Shown one piece after another: positions 1 through 13,300 of a stretch of DNA of 64,000 nt. Position numbers and translations under genes: made by a program. A model generated the notes under the pieces. That model was not told where the DNA came from. It worked only from the letters and a program-made list of their open reading frames with translations, and ran no database searches. This DNA comes from Mactra quadrangularis (Eukaryota > Mollusca > Bivalvia > Venerida > Mactridae). Within the stretch, counting starts at the first letter, position 1; each line of letters opens with the position of its first letter. The stretch spans positions 32,319,919 to 32,383,918 of the forward strand of contig CM046306.1 in assembly GCA_025267735.1 (NCBI GenBank), written 5' to 3'.

Positions 1-619
1 TGGAAAAGCTTGTATGCCTACCTTCTTCTAAATCTTTGCTTTTCTTTGAGTCAGTTTTTATCGCTGTTGTTGAATTTCTAGCTGTAATCTCATCTATGAA
101 AATAAAGATTATGTAATTGTAATAATTCATAAAAACCTTTTGGTTCAGTTTAACGCCATAGCAACACAGTGTATAGGTCATATATAACGACGGGAAGTCA
201 ACATACTACCGTTCTTGGAGTATCTAAATCTTTGGATTTAGCAGCTAAACAGGTAAGCCTACTTGGCATATACTTTGTCAGTAACTCCGTGTAATTTCAT
301 GCACATTGGAACCTGAGTATTTCTTATTATTAAACAAAAGTCCATTTTGCTCTCATATTAGATATTTTAATCGTCTATGCATATGATGATTAACAATCTC
401 ATCTAAAAGAAGCCTCATAAATATGTGATTTCCCTGTTTGGCTGCTTTTATAGTTAAATATGTTATAAAATGCAATACAAATTATTTGAATAGTGTCAAT
501 AATTTTTTAATCTTGTCTTGTTTTTACGCTTGATTTACTTAATAAAACTATTTCAAGTAGAATAACTGCAAATGCTACAGTAAGCAGCATTTTCCACTGT
601 TACGTCATAAACAATTGTG

Positions 620-625
620 TTTATT
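620..625 (-). terminator. Candidate polyadenylation signal of the ZU5-like gene
   Basis: AATAAA on the minus strand, 228 bases after the stop codon at 853. It is the nearest canonical hexamer I noticed. AT-rich DNA gives many chance matches, so this is only a candidate. Confidence 0.3.
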
Positions 626-852
626 TACAACCCAAAAGCAGCAGACGTTAAAAAGCTCTAGATATATTGCTCTTCAGTGTACCAGCATACTATATAAATG
701 AACAGGTTCTTAATGCCTCATCAGATAGACAACTAAATGTTAAGAAATGGTTGATAATCTTTTGGAAGCCAAAATTAGCATTAAGATTCATACAATGTAT
801 AAAAATACATTGTTTAAATTTTTCTATGATAACCTTATTCGTCAATGGTAGT

Positions 853-1393
853 TTAATACTCAAATATCCAATGCTTAGATATTGCTGTTAAAATACCTGT
901 AGGTAATTCAGATAAATCTCTAGTCATAATAGCGACAGAATGCAGTGAAGACTCTGAGTCTGGATGTTTATAAAATAACATAGCATCAGGTAACTTGTCA
1001 GGATCTCGTTTAATCTCAGTATCCACGAGAATCACGTTACTACAGCCATACATGTAACATAACGTCAGATCTTGTTCAGTTACAGCTTCAGTGCCTCTCA
1101 TTTGCCCATCAATCACAAGACGAACTTGATCTCCTCGTTGAAGCAGTACATCCTTAGATCGGCTTCTCTTCACTTCAATAAGTCCCAACTCTCGCTTGCT
1201 CTCGACTACGTCATCGGCCTCCATTTTGTCTATGACCTCCATAACAAATGTCTGTTTTTCTTCTCCTCTCGTCTCGTCGTCAATAAACGTGATTATACTG
1301 CATGGATGTTTTAAACCATAACCCCCTTGGAACTCTCTCTTTATAGTCTCTCTCATGTTCAGGAATATTCTTTTAATACGTAAGATAGCAACG
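853..1393 (-). CDS. Terminal exon of the ZU5-like gene
   Basis: The acceptor CCATTTCAG ends at 1,394. The exon enters in phase 2 and runs to the TAA at 853, giving residues 617-795. It continues the beta-rich region (CVAILRIKRIFLN, then DDVVESKRELGLIEVKRSR) and ends HWIFEY. The segment to about residue 715 could be a UPA-like domain. I see no six-helix death-domain pattern. The reading frame extends upstream to 1,449 only because the intron happens to be open there. Confidence 0.8.
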
Positions 1394-4300
1394 CTGAAAT
1401 GGATGTACATGCTTGTAAAAATAGTACAATATTTGTATGATAACTTCATGTAATTTGTATCTTTTATAGACAGGCTGATTTTAGAATGTCTTTGTTATAG
1501 CTTGTTTTTTGATTACACGAGACATTGTTTACATTTTTAAATTGAATATCGTTTATACTTGTCGGAAGTTATCTTTAACGACCTATAATAAATTGTCCAA
1601 TTAAAAAACAAATTACGCACCCAAATTAGGTTCATTGGATTCTGAAAGCATATAATATGTAACTCTAATGGCATAACTTGAGGCTTTTGAAGGTTTTGTT
1701 CAACATTTGCCTTTATAGAAGCCAAGGGTCCTCTAGAATATTTGGAAAAAAAATGAAAATGCTTATAAAATTATGCGTTCCTTAGTCAAGATTCTACATT
1801 CAGCCTTGCTATGCACAGTTTAAAGTTTAGCTTATTTATTTGTGTTAAGATATGTAAACAATTAATGTCATCTGACTTGGGGATTGGACATTCTTACATC
1901 GACAGTCATGTCAGTAAACAAAGGAACAAAACGTTTGACTACATGTTTGTCTAACCCGAATGCAGTAGGCTTACAATCTGCAATTGCAATTTACCTTAAC
2001 TATAAGTTAACATCTATGTAATTAAAATAAAATGATTTGAATATATTTACTTCATGATAAAACAAATAAATTGGACAAAGGACAATGCTTATTTCCATTG
2101 TTAATACAATCCAAAGACATTAAATGTTTGTGTGTGTGTTTTTTTAATTTCAAAATTGTATTATATCCAGTACAAGTACTTAATGTTACCACCTTGTCAA
2201 TAATTTTATTTTTATATGTATTGTATTTGATTCTTGTCTCTTTGACTTTTTACAAATAATAGTGTCTTCCTATGTCACTCAATACTATATCTCAAGGAAA
2301 CAGCAGAATAAGAGATCATGTTTTTAATAACTACTTTTGTGTAATCCTTGATGTACATATATATAATGTTGTTTGATATGGCTATTCGGTAATTCATACA
2401 TGTTGTTGATGATTGTAACTTGTATGTATGTTTATTATGTATGCCATGTTGTAACATTGTATATCATGACAAACTAATCTAATCTTAACGCATTATTGTC
2501 ATCAAATCAACTTACCACCAAAATCCACGTAAATCAACGCAGTATAAACCATTGCCAGTTTCTTTAATAGTATATTGTCTCTTGTCTAGCACCTGAAAGC
2601 AAATATTTAAACAGTTTAATGACCACTGTCATGGTGCATTTGTAATTCATATATTGCTTTTAAAGCTAATGATCGAAGCTGGACTCCCACAGCCAACTGG
2701 ACAAGAAAGACCAAGGAAAAAAGATTAGTTGAACTTTCACTGAAAGTAATTGGAGATAATATTGATGAAACGGTGATTTTTCCGACAAAACATGCTATTT
2801 TTATTGCCTTTAAACTGTTAACAACTAAACTTTAAAATGACCCTTAATTTGTGGCATATCTTAATTCATTTGTAGATAGCATGTTATAGACAAACTTTAA
2901 AATTGGTACAAGAAAATAAACAACGCAAGTATTTCCAGTTAAATATCATCAGAGGTGAATACAAAACAGAACACACATGGCAACTCCTGTTTTCAGGTAC
3001 ATCTTATATGGTCAATTTAATAGGACAAACCAAGATTGAGTCTAGATTGACTTACCTGTACATCTTTATCATTACATCTAGCAACAACTAATTCAGTGTC
3101 CTTATCATCCTCATCATCAGTTATAGGTAACTGAACTGTCACATTCTTGTTCATCTTAACACCTTGTTCTTTACATGCAAGTTTTATAGCATCAGAGGCA
3201 CACACTATACCGACAAAACTGTCTATTTTATTTTGTTGGTCAAATTCCATAACCTAAATATATATACATGGAGATGAAAAATGTCACTATATGAAGATCA
3301 TTCTACTATTAGGACAATCCATTTTGATGGTTTTAATATTTGGGTTTTACTGAACCTAAACAGACGTAAATGACAACATGTACTTGCGAGGATAGTATAA
3401 TTCCGTTAAACCAATATTTACAATTTACTAAGCTAGGTAATAGACTGTGAAGGGATATTGGTAGATAGGTACAAGTAGCCTGATGACCAGGTGTATTAGC
3501 TATGAAGTCTGTGAACGTGTATCAGCATGAAACGTGGGCTATAAAATGCGATTACAATTTTATACAAATACATAAAAATAAAACTTACTGATATATTGAC
3601 TTCAACCTCTTTATCAAAACAGCCTTGTGGAAAAGCAATCTCTATTTTACCATTTTCTTTGTTTACATAATTATATCCTTGTTCAGGTACAGTTACAAAG
3701 TCAGATTTAGAAGCAGTTAGTGCAGTAAATGCTTCACAAGATGTTGTGTTGAAAGTGATAAAACATCGATTATCTTCATCTGTGATCTAAAATGTACCAT
3801 AGAACATAAAAAGCTACACCACAGCAAAAAAAGATGGAGATTTGTTTGTATTTTATTTTTATTGTTAATAAAGGGACGTCACAAACAAATTACGAAAACA
3901 GAACTTAAGGGGTTCCATCTTTGCTTTACTTTGAAACTAAACTGAAAAAAACAATTAACAATGACAATGCGATAAATTGTGACATTTTATTATATAAGCG
4001 GTTTGAGGTATTCATCGCAATATTATCAGCCAGTACGGTGTCATATGTAGGTGCTTTTCCATCAAATCTTAACAAAAGCCACAGAGATGTGGGATACAAA
4101 TACTTACAATTTCGGGATTTTCTACATCTTTCCATGCTCCATCACATTTCATTCTTAAATAGATATTATCTCCTTTTGTATGCAACGGGAACTGTATAGT
4201 CACTTCTTGTGTACACGATAAAGGACTTGGTGCTATGAACAAAAATGGGGACAAAATAGTTAATAATGACTTTGAAGTGTACATTTTTGTACTGTGGGAA

Positions 4301-7300
4301 TATGTGCGAAACAAGTTTTTGTCGAGACATTAATTTTGAATCTCATTTTTGGTTTTTAGAAACTGGTTTTAAAATTTCAGTATCAATGCCCCTATATGAT
4401 TAAGTTATGGATGTTATATCCCCAGTAATTATATTTATTCTCACAATTATTTTTTTCATCCACTTCCCTATTCGTCCTCTGTTTAAAAACTGGTTCTTAT
4501 AGTCATAATTACGCCCATTCAAATTGTTTTGAATTCACTTTTGACTTAACATTTTCCATATTGAATGAAATTTCTCATGATCGCCGAACTCAACAATATT
4601 GATACATCTCTTAGAGCTGAATTGGCCTTACATTTGATGCAGTTGTTTCCTCTATCGCTGTGGAAAGGTGGTCTAGTGATAGGATGCACGCTTAGGGATC
4701 AAAAGTCGGAACTCCACTAAGAGCACAGCTAATTTCCTTAAGGAAGAAATTTACTTTCAGCAGTTCAACTCGAACCAGGGGTAACTGGGTAAGGCCAAAG
4801 GTCATCTGCTAGGAGGTGATTTCAATGATTAGGGGTTACCATACAAAATTGTAAATTTGACTGAACATGTACATGGAGGCTGATTTTAACCGCATCACAA
4901 CTTTTTCAAACTATTCTTAAGTTGATGCACAAAAATCTTGACAAGAGTATAAATTCTTACATATAATGAAGATATCTGAATGTAGTACTTGGCAATCAGT
5001 GAGATTTAGATCATCAAGCCATTGTTTTCTCTTAGTTGCTTCACATGCATCAACTTTAATCTTTCCAAGTTGGTCATAATTCTCAGTCCTATATTTTAGT
5101 TCTACTCCTGACAGCCCTTTGATACTAGGCGACCTGTATAATATACATAATATAAATGCATTTATAGTCAACTGAATATTTGTAAAGGATTTACACAATC
5201 GAGACATACAGCAATAGCCTAGTGACAGGACACATGCTTAGAGATAGAACAAATGGCACGGCTTATAACTTAAGCATGTTTTTGGGGAAAAAAACAACAG
5301 AATTAATAATAACGACAAAATGATTCGTTCAAAGCTAATACAGAAAACCCTATAGAACCTGTCTATGTTTCAATACAAATAATAAAGCAATAAAAACAGC
5401 TGTTGTTGATTCCATCTGAATGGGTGTTTTACATCGTCTGATTTAATTAATAACATTTAGTTATATGGCTTGTCCAACATGTTATTATCAATGGATTGAA
5501 ACTTTAAATTGATGACACAATACGGTAAGCTTCATGTCGCCCCCTTAATGAAAAAAATTACCATATTTGTCTTAAATTCTATATTAGACGACACCCTTTT
5601 TATTATTTAATTAAGGAGACGCTATCATACGAGGTTTTATTTCGTCAAGGATCTTTATTGTACCAACCTCTTGTTATTCCAAGCATCATCACTAAACTGT
5701 TTATATGCAGCTGAGTATTTTTGTATAACATCTAGACAACTGTCCTTTGACTTACTGTCTTCTGATTCTTTTTGTTGAGGTTCTGGCTTCGACTCTTTGC
5801 TAATAATACAAAGAACAACATAAGTACAATGAGTGCTATGTAAAACTGCTTGTAATACAATAAATACCTACAAAAGTAAACAAAAAAACATACAAACAAA
5901 AACAATATAAGCACTGATTTTAGTACGGTAAAAAGAATAAGCCATATAATTGTAATTTAACTACTTTCAAAAAAACTTCTAGATAACTTCGCAGTTATTT
6001 TTGAAGAAACGCCTATTTGGAATTCACAATGCAATCTTAAATATAGCAGCAATGTAAATAGTATTGCATTCTTTTGAAAATTATATGAAATCGATCTATT
6101 AGAACAATTTGAACAACGAATATTTCTTATCTACATCTACAAAAATACGTATGGTTGAGGCATTGACAAATATGCAGCTTTTAGAATAAAAACTCCAAAA
6201 TCTGAATTGAAATCTAAACTATTTTCAAACCTAAGGCAACTTTAGACAGCTATGTTAACTAGATTCTTAAACAACAAAGAACGGAAAAATGTTTAATGTC
6301 TTTTAGCTACTTTGTTACTTCTAATTTTTTAGAGTGACTATCTAAAACTACTGATATCCTATAAAGAGTGGTTTCTAAAATTGCTGTGATGTATAAACAT
6401 GGTATTTGATAGTTAATTGGGTGTCCTCTAAGTGGAAGCATTGTTCTGATAAAACTACAAGTTATGGGTTACCAAGAAACAAAATACATTTATTTCTGGG
6501 AATTTTCAACTATTTTTTGGTCAGAATAGTTAAGGCAATAGGCTCACTCAACGTGTTTTCTGAGACATTTTTTTCACCAATAAACTACAACTGTTCCAGA
6601 AGGAACCAACAACTGGCCCAAATAGCAGAGATTTGTTGGACCGACGACATCTTTACGTCGTAGCATTTTTTTCTGTTTGCCCGCCAATGGACCATCATCA
6701 GTAATGACTATAGATATATCAGTCAATGGCCCAATAGAGGTCCATCATAGATAATAAACTACAGTAAAATATGATATTGGGCCAATTATGGACCAACCAA
6801 GTAATACATACGCAAAACCATGGTTGATGAGCCTTATTGACACAAACACCTCCGCCAATTGTTGATACATAAACTTACTACACACATGCAAACAAACGAC
6901 AATTAACATTATGATCGTATTTTCCTAAATAGGTATGAGCTGCTGGGGCAGGTGTTCTCTGCACTGAAAATCAAGCATGCTATCCAATGTATATCAGCAG
7001 TGTCTATGGATATCTAAACAAGCTTGAACTACAAAGCGTCTAAAGTATAGACTAATGTGGCAAGCTGATCTATTACTAAAGTATTTTCTATCTATATGAC
7101 GATATCTATATAACAATCTTAAGCGTCTAGCAAAGATATAAGTTGTATTATATTCCTTTTTGTGATACTACTTCACCTTGATTCACTTTTCGACGATTTC
7201 TTTTTGTTGTTTTTATCTTTATTACTATAGAAAATCAAAGTTATTGATTAATTGTATTTTACTGCGCATTTCATATTTATATCAGTATCACTGAAAATTT

Positions 7301-10300
7301 TCTAGATATGATCACGAGGTACAGGTGCCAGATACAATTTTGCCTTGTTTTGTACATAAAGAAGACTATTGTTAACAATCGTAGAGAAAATGTTATGATA
7401 TCAAATCGTATGTTAAACGACGGATCCTTTGTTATCACGACCGAGGATTATCATGACTTTTCATTCATTACGAGCCCTGGTTTATATGGGGTCATTGGTT
7501 TTACTTCTTATATATGGTTTTATATTTTACAATACAAAAACTTTAAATTAAACTTCAGCTGTATATATCCTTAACAGCCCTACTTCAGTTTTATAATTTT
7601 CAGTCCCTCAACTGCCATTCGCTTTACCAACAAATCAAACCTGTATAAAGGATAAATAGCAATCAGACTGAAATCAACTCCACGTTAATAAAATATTATG
7701 TTGACAAGATCACTGAATGAAAACTAAGACAGCAAAAAAATATGGCCGCCATACTGGTAGAGTTCAACTTAGTCGTGTATTAAAAGTTTTATATTTCAAA
7801 CAACTTGTACCTGACTTTCTTGTCAGCAGGTTTCTCTGGCTGTTGCTGTTGTTGTTGTTGTGTTTCTTCTTTACTATAAAAAGTTACATCAGAAAAAAGT
7901 GATGTTATATCATAGGATGAAAACATATTGGTGACATAACACGGTATTTCAACATCACACTGATCAGAGAAAACATTCCATTTATGCTTTTATATGAAAA
8001 TGTTCATGATGTTAATATATTTGTTGCGAGTAAAACTGTTATAAAAATAAAAATGTTATCTCAAAATGATTGTGCATACATGGTGCAACAAAATACAGAA
8101 AAAAGTGCAAAAAAATCAAGAACAATGGCTATGTTTTAAAAATGTTATTTTTATTTTAACTCGCAAGCCAAGAAAAATCAACCGTTGCACGCATGACAAC
8201 ACTTGAATGGTCCAAAATTGTCTGAATTTAACAAGATGAAATAAAAATGGATCTTTTCTCCAAATATTAATATATCAAAATATTCTGTGAAGTGATCTTA
8301 TTAAGTTAAATTGTTGAAAACAAATGGCATACGTCAGTGAAGCAATAAACATAAGTTTGATTGAAGACATTTTATCAAAATGGAATATAATATAAATACA
8401 ATGTAGTCGTGTTCATGGTTTCACTAGGTAGTAACTAATTGATTACCACATTTAACAGGTAGCAAGTTGTCTAACGACAACCAACATTCAAATGATTGTA
8501 CAAGGGAGAGTAAGTATCTGTTTGAAAGAAGGTCATCGTATTCTTTTAAATATGACTTACTAGGAATACTCACCAAAGATGTCACTGTGGATGCTAGTGG
8601 GTTGGTTTGTTTTCTGTTATTGTTAGATTACAACAGTATGTATCTGCTTTATCATTTTAAGCTCCTACATGTATTTACACGTTATAATTTGATGGTAGCC
8701 AATGGCCACTTATGGTAATTTGGAGGCGTAGATATTTTTTATTCAAGGCTGCATTCACTGATTGAGTTGTACATTGTAACCATCGGTGTACTGCATAATG
8801 GCAATCAATTGCTTCTAATTGATACAAATGACTACCAATTGTATAATAAGTCATTGATGGCTTTTTATTATTCTTTTAACATTCCATGACTTTCAGTGAT
8901 ATCATTGGCCATCAATAGGTGTCAACGAAACTATTGGCCATTATAGGCTTCCAATAGTACTTTTTATTTCAAATAGATTTCAATCATATTTTCAGCCAGT
9001 GATAGCTTTACATGGTACTATTGGCCATTGATGTCTTTCAATGCTATTATTGTATGATGATGGCTATCATTGTTACGTTTGGCCACTGGTGGCTTTAAAT
9101 AGTACTATATGTCAATGGTGGTTTTCAAAGGTACTATTGGCCATTGGTGCCTTTAAATGGAACAACATGTATTGGCTATCAATGGCTATTATTTTGAAAT
9201 AGTACGATTTACAATTGATTACTTTCGATGGTACTAAAGATCATCAATGACCCCCAATGTTACTACATGCCATGCTTTTAATAGTATTATTATAATTTTA
9301 ATTTGGTAGCTACCGAAGTATATATTCGCTACTGCTAGGAGAACCATGAACACATCAGTGAATCATTAAGTACTTACGGTTGTTCCCCACCATTAAGTGC
9401 TTGTAGTGCCGCTGTAAGACTTGTAAGACTGTCGATAAAACAATCGAAATCTTCTAAACTACCTCCTGGCTCTCTGAGAAAAAACAATTACATTTTATAT
9501 AGTCAAAGTTTCATGCTCATACATGTACTTCATCTTTACAGCTATTGTCTTTGGTCATTGGGCTACTTATATATATCTATCAATCCCCCTAGGGAATTTT
9601 TACTCAGCTAATTGCAGTCGAAACTTGCATCGGAATTATTGCACCCTCGCAGGTACTCATTTACACCTGGGTGGAGTAAAGCATACACAGGTAAATATTG
9701 GCTCAAGGAAATTAGCAGTGTTCTTGGTGGGGTTCAAACCTGAGACCTCTAGATTTCTTAGTGTGCTTCCTACGCCTGGAGTATTGCTCCTGAGAACGAT
9801 AAAATAAACAAAAATGCTTTCATATGCTGTTTCTATATTATTCCCATATAGACTCAATGTAACTTGGGTCACCTGAGGTAAGAAAGCCCATACATGGAAA
9901 ACCTAGTAAACACTCTACAGATGTCATAGTTTTGCCTCATTAAACTTGGTTAGGATCCCTGTTCAGATAATTGTCTTGATGAGCTCGAACATGGGTCACC
10001 TGGGGTCAAAAATCAGTTCAAACTGCCCACATGTGGTAAAACCTTGTGAACAATCTAGTGTTCACATTTTTACTCAATTTACATCAAACTTGGTCAGAAT
10101 GCTGTTCTAGGTAAATGCTGACATGAGTTCGAACATGGGTCATTTTAGTAGAAACATTTTGTACCAAAAATGAAACTAGGTGCATGTGTACTTACTTTGC
10201 CTCAATTGCAAGTTTAATAACTTTGTTAGCTATATGATATAAACCATTTAACATCCATCCTAATATTTCCAACATTTCATCTCCTGCTGTATGTTTCTCA

Positions 10301-13300
10301 CTGAAATGATTTGACGTTCAAAATAATAAGTAAACGTAAGACTATACAACTCCATGCTTGTTGTTAGATTCTTTTTAAGTGAAAAAAGATATCTTACATC
10401 TTTGTGACAGAGATAGAATTGACAAAACTTTGGAGAATAAAACAGTTGAAAAATAACAGAAAATCATTTATTTGATGTTTACTGAAATACTAGGATTTTT
10501 GATAATCTAACAATTTAACATATGAATATAATAAAAAGTTCTAATTTTGAAAGTCATAAACATGGGAGAACAAAGCTGTTGAAGATAACTTTTATATGTA
10601 AATGCATAATAGAATGATATTGAGTATGAAATTTCTCATATTCATAATCGACATCTGTATTTTTATCAGTATTCTAACATCCTTAAATGTTTAAATGCAA
10701 GACCCATAGGAAAACAGTCGTGTTCAAGAGAACTGAGTCATAAGACAAACTTTTTGATATTACAAACGTAAATATATTAAATATAAGTAAATTTATTCCT
10801 ACCCCAAACTGACGTAATTGGAAAGGAAAACTTCAGTGTCTTTTGCAATGTTTGTAGAATCTTGAATAGCTTCCTTAACTAATGCATCTGTATCACTAAA
10901 CACATAAAAGAAAACAGCAAAGAAATCAGTATGTTATTATTAAGCATTGGCGCATGCGCGAGTTGAGACAACCAGTTTGTAACCATAACAACTATGATAA
11001 TAAGCAAAGCAATAGGTACCAGATCACTAAAACAGGCTTTCGGGTGCCCTTGCTATCTGGCTAGCTTATACGGTGACATAGTCGAGAACATGCGGATGAA
11101 ATTCATGATCCCAGGCTCTGGTACATTTTGGCTTACGGGTTTTGCATGCATGTAGCTGCATTATTAATGTAAAAGACATAGAATTTTTATTCTATGACTA
11201 AACATACGACAATCTTAGACTACAATCAAATCCCAGAACGAACTGGGGTTCAAACTCTTGATTATTAGTATTGTAGTCAAAAAGATTATAGGTTATCTCG
11301 AATCTGTTCAACTACAACTCTCAGATAGAATTTTACTATGTATCTAAAAAGTTTTTAAAAAGCTTACTCAAGGCTGTGATAATCCGCCATATTGACTGAC
11401 AACACTATGAGTTTAACACTGCTTGCTACCAGTTCATTAAGAACTGACAACAATGTTTTGTGTTCTGATGAGTTCAACCAACCTCTGAAAGTATAAATGT
11501 TAACATAAACACGTATTTACTGAAATGTTTTGTAATAAGACATTACGTGTGAACTAAGAAATTGTGTGTACAGTTTGTTGATTTGTTACTTTGAAGGTCC
11601 CAATAGAGACACTTAATTGTAGTTAATAGTTTGCGAAAAAAGTGAAGCTTAAAAACTGTGAAAAAAACTGGTTACCAATTTCACAGACAAACAATGGAAT
11701 ATATTTTTAACATAAAGGTATAAATCCCAGTTAAGACATTTTTATCCGAATATGAAGATATCAACTTTGTTCTAAAGTTCAACAAGTGTTGATGAAAAAT
11801 TATCAAGGACACTGGTTCGAGTCCCGGTAAGGTTGCATAAGTTTCTCACTTTTCTCTCTCTTTATACAGGGACATCTGTAAAACACATAAGTGGAATGCT
11901 ACTTTCGGTCAACAAGTTTTCCCATTTCAACATTAAAATCAACATTTCTTACTTGTTAACAAAGGTTGTTGCATAATTTGAAGCAAATGTACAATAACTG
12001 TTCCATATGTTGATAATACTTGGACAAGATACTGTCAAATATCTGAAAAATAGTAAAAATAATTCATAGCGTATACTGATAAAACACCATTATTACTTAA
12101 ATTCAAAACTACGGGGCCATCAAAATTCCCTTTACACTTGTTAAAAGCTGCTTTCCATTAAATAGATAAATATATTTATTTTTATATACAATGTTAAAAC
12201 ATGGCACACATAATAACATACAAGTTACAATAATAAACAACATGAATAAATTAACGAATAGCCATATCAAACAACATTATACAAATGTACATCAAGGATG
12301 ACACGAAAAAGATTAAAAACATACACTCTGATGTCCGTCGTGGTCCTTGAGATATAGTAATGAGTGACATAGGAAGACGATATTCTATGTGAAAGGTCAA
12401 CATAGACAGAGAATTAAAGGCAATAAATAAAAAGCTAAATTATTGGCAAGCTGGTAACATAAAGTACTGGATAGAAGATGATTGCAACATTGATAACAAA
12501 ACTAAATTAAAATGAGCTTAACTTATAGGTACTGTTGATATAATTAAATTTTATTTCTGGTGTATTTTACAATAGGTCATATATGATAGATTGTAACTGT
12601 TGAAACGAGAGTAATGACACTTATTAATGCAAATGTAATTGTTATACATGCACAAGAATTTAAAGAAATGTTTCTGATTTTTTCATGTAAAAGTAGAAAT
12701 CTAAAAAACAAATTTGAACTTTTACAAATGTAATGGTAATAATGGATGGCTTTTATACTAAAGTATATAAGGAATTAAAGATGCCACTGTATTAAAAAAC
12801 TCCATTGGTCAAACACTATTATGACCACAACATGAAACAAATTGTTAAAGAAATGTTAAAAAGTAATTTAGAGCACTAGATTGATCGTGATATAAATTGA
12901 AATCATAGCACAGTTTACAGAACTCAGTCTACGAAATTAGTGGTTGTCTGGTTGCCCGGGACAACCACTTTTTAGTTCGGGCAATCGGGCAACGGACAAT
13001 TTCTTTTGTGCAACCAAAATTCTACAAGTAAGATATAGTAATTGCTCTTAAAATGATATGTTCGGACAACCACTTTCATATACTAATTTCATAGAATGAA
13101 AACTTACAGTTACTGTTTATTGAAAGTTTTCCTTAACTGACCACCATATGGTAATACAAACGAAATTGTATGTTGTAATTCTTATCATGTCAAATAGTAA
13201 ACTTACCTCTTTTCTCTTTCATCACTGTCAAATATATCTTTCTCATTGTCAACAAAAGATACTCTGATTGCATTCAATAAATCACAAAATTCTGTCATAA

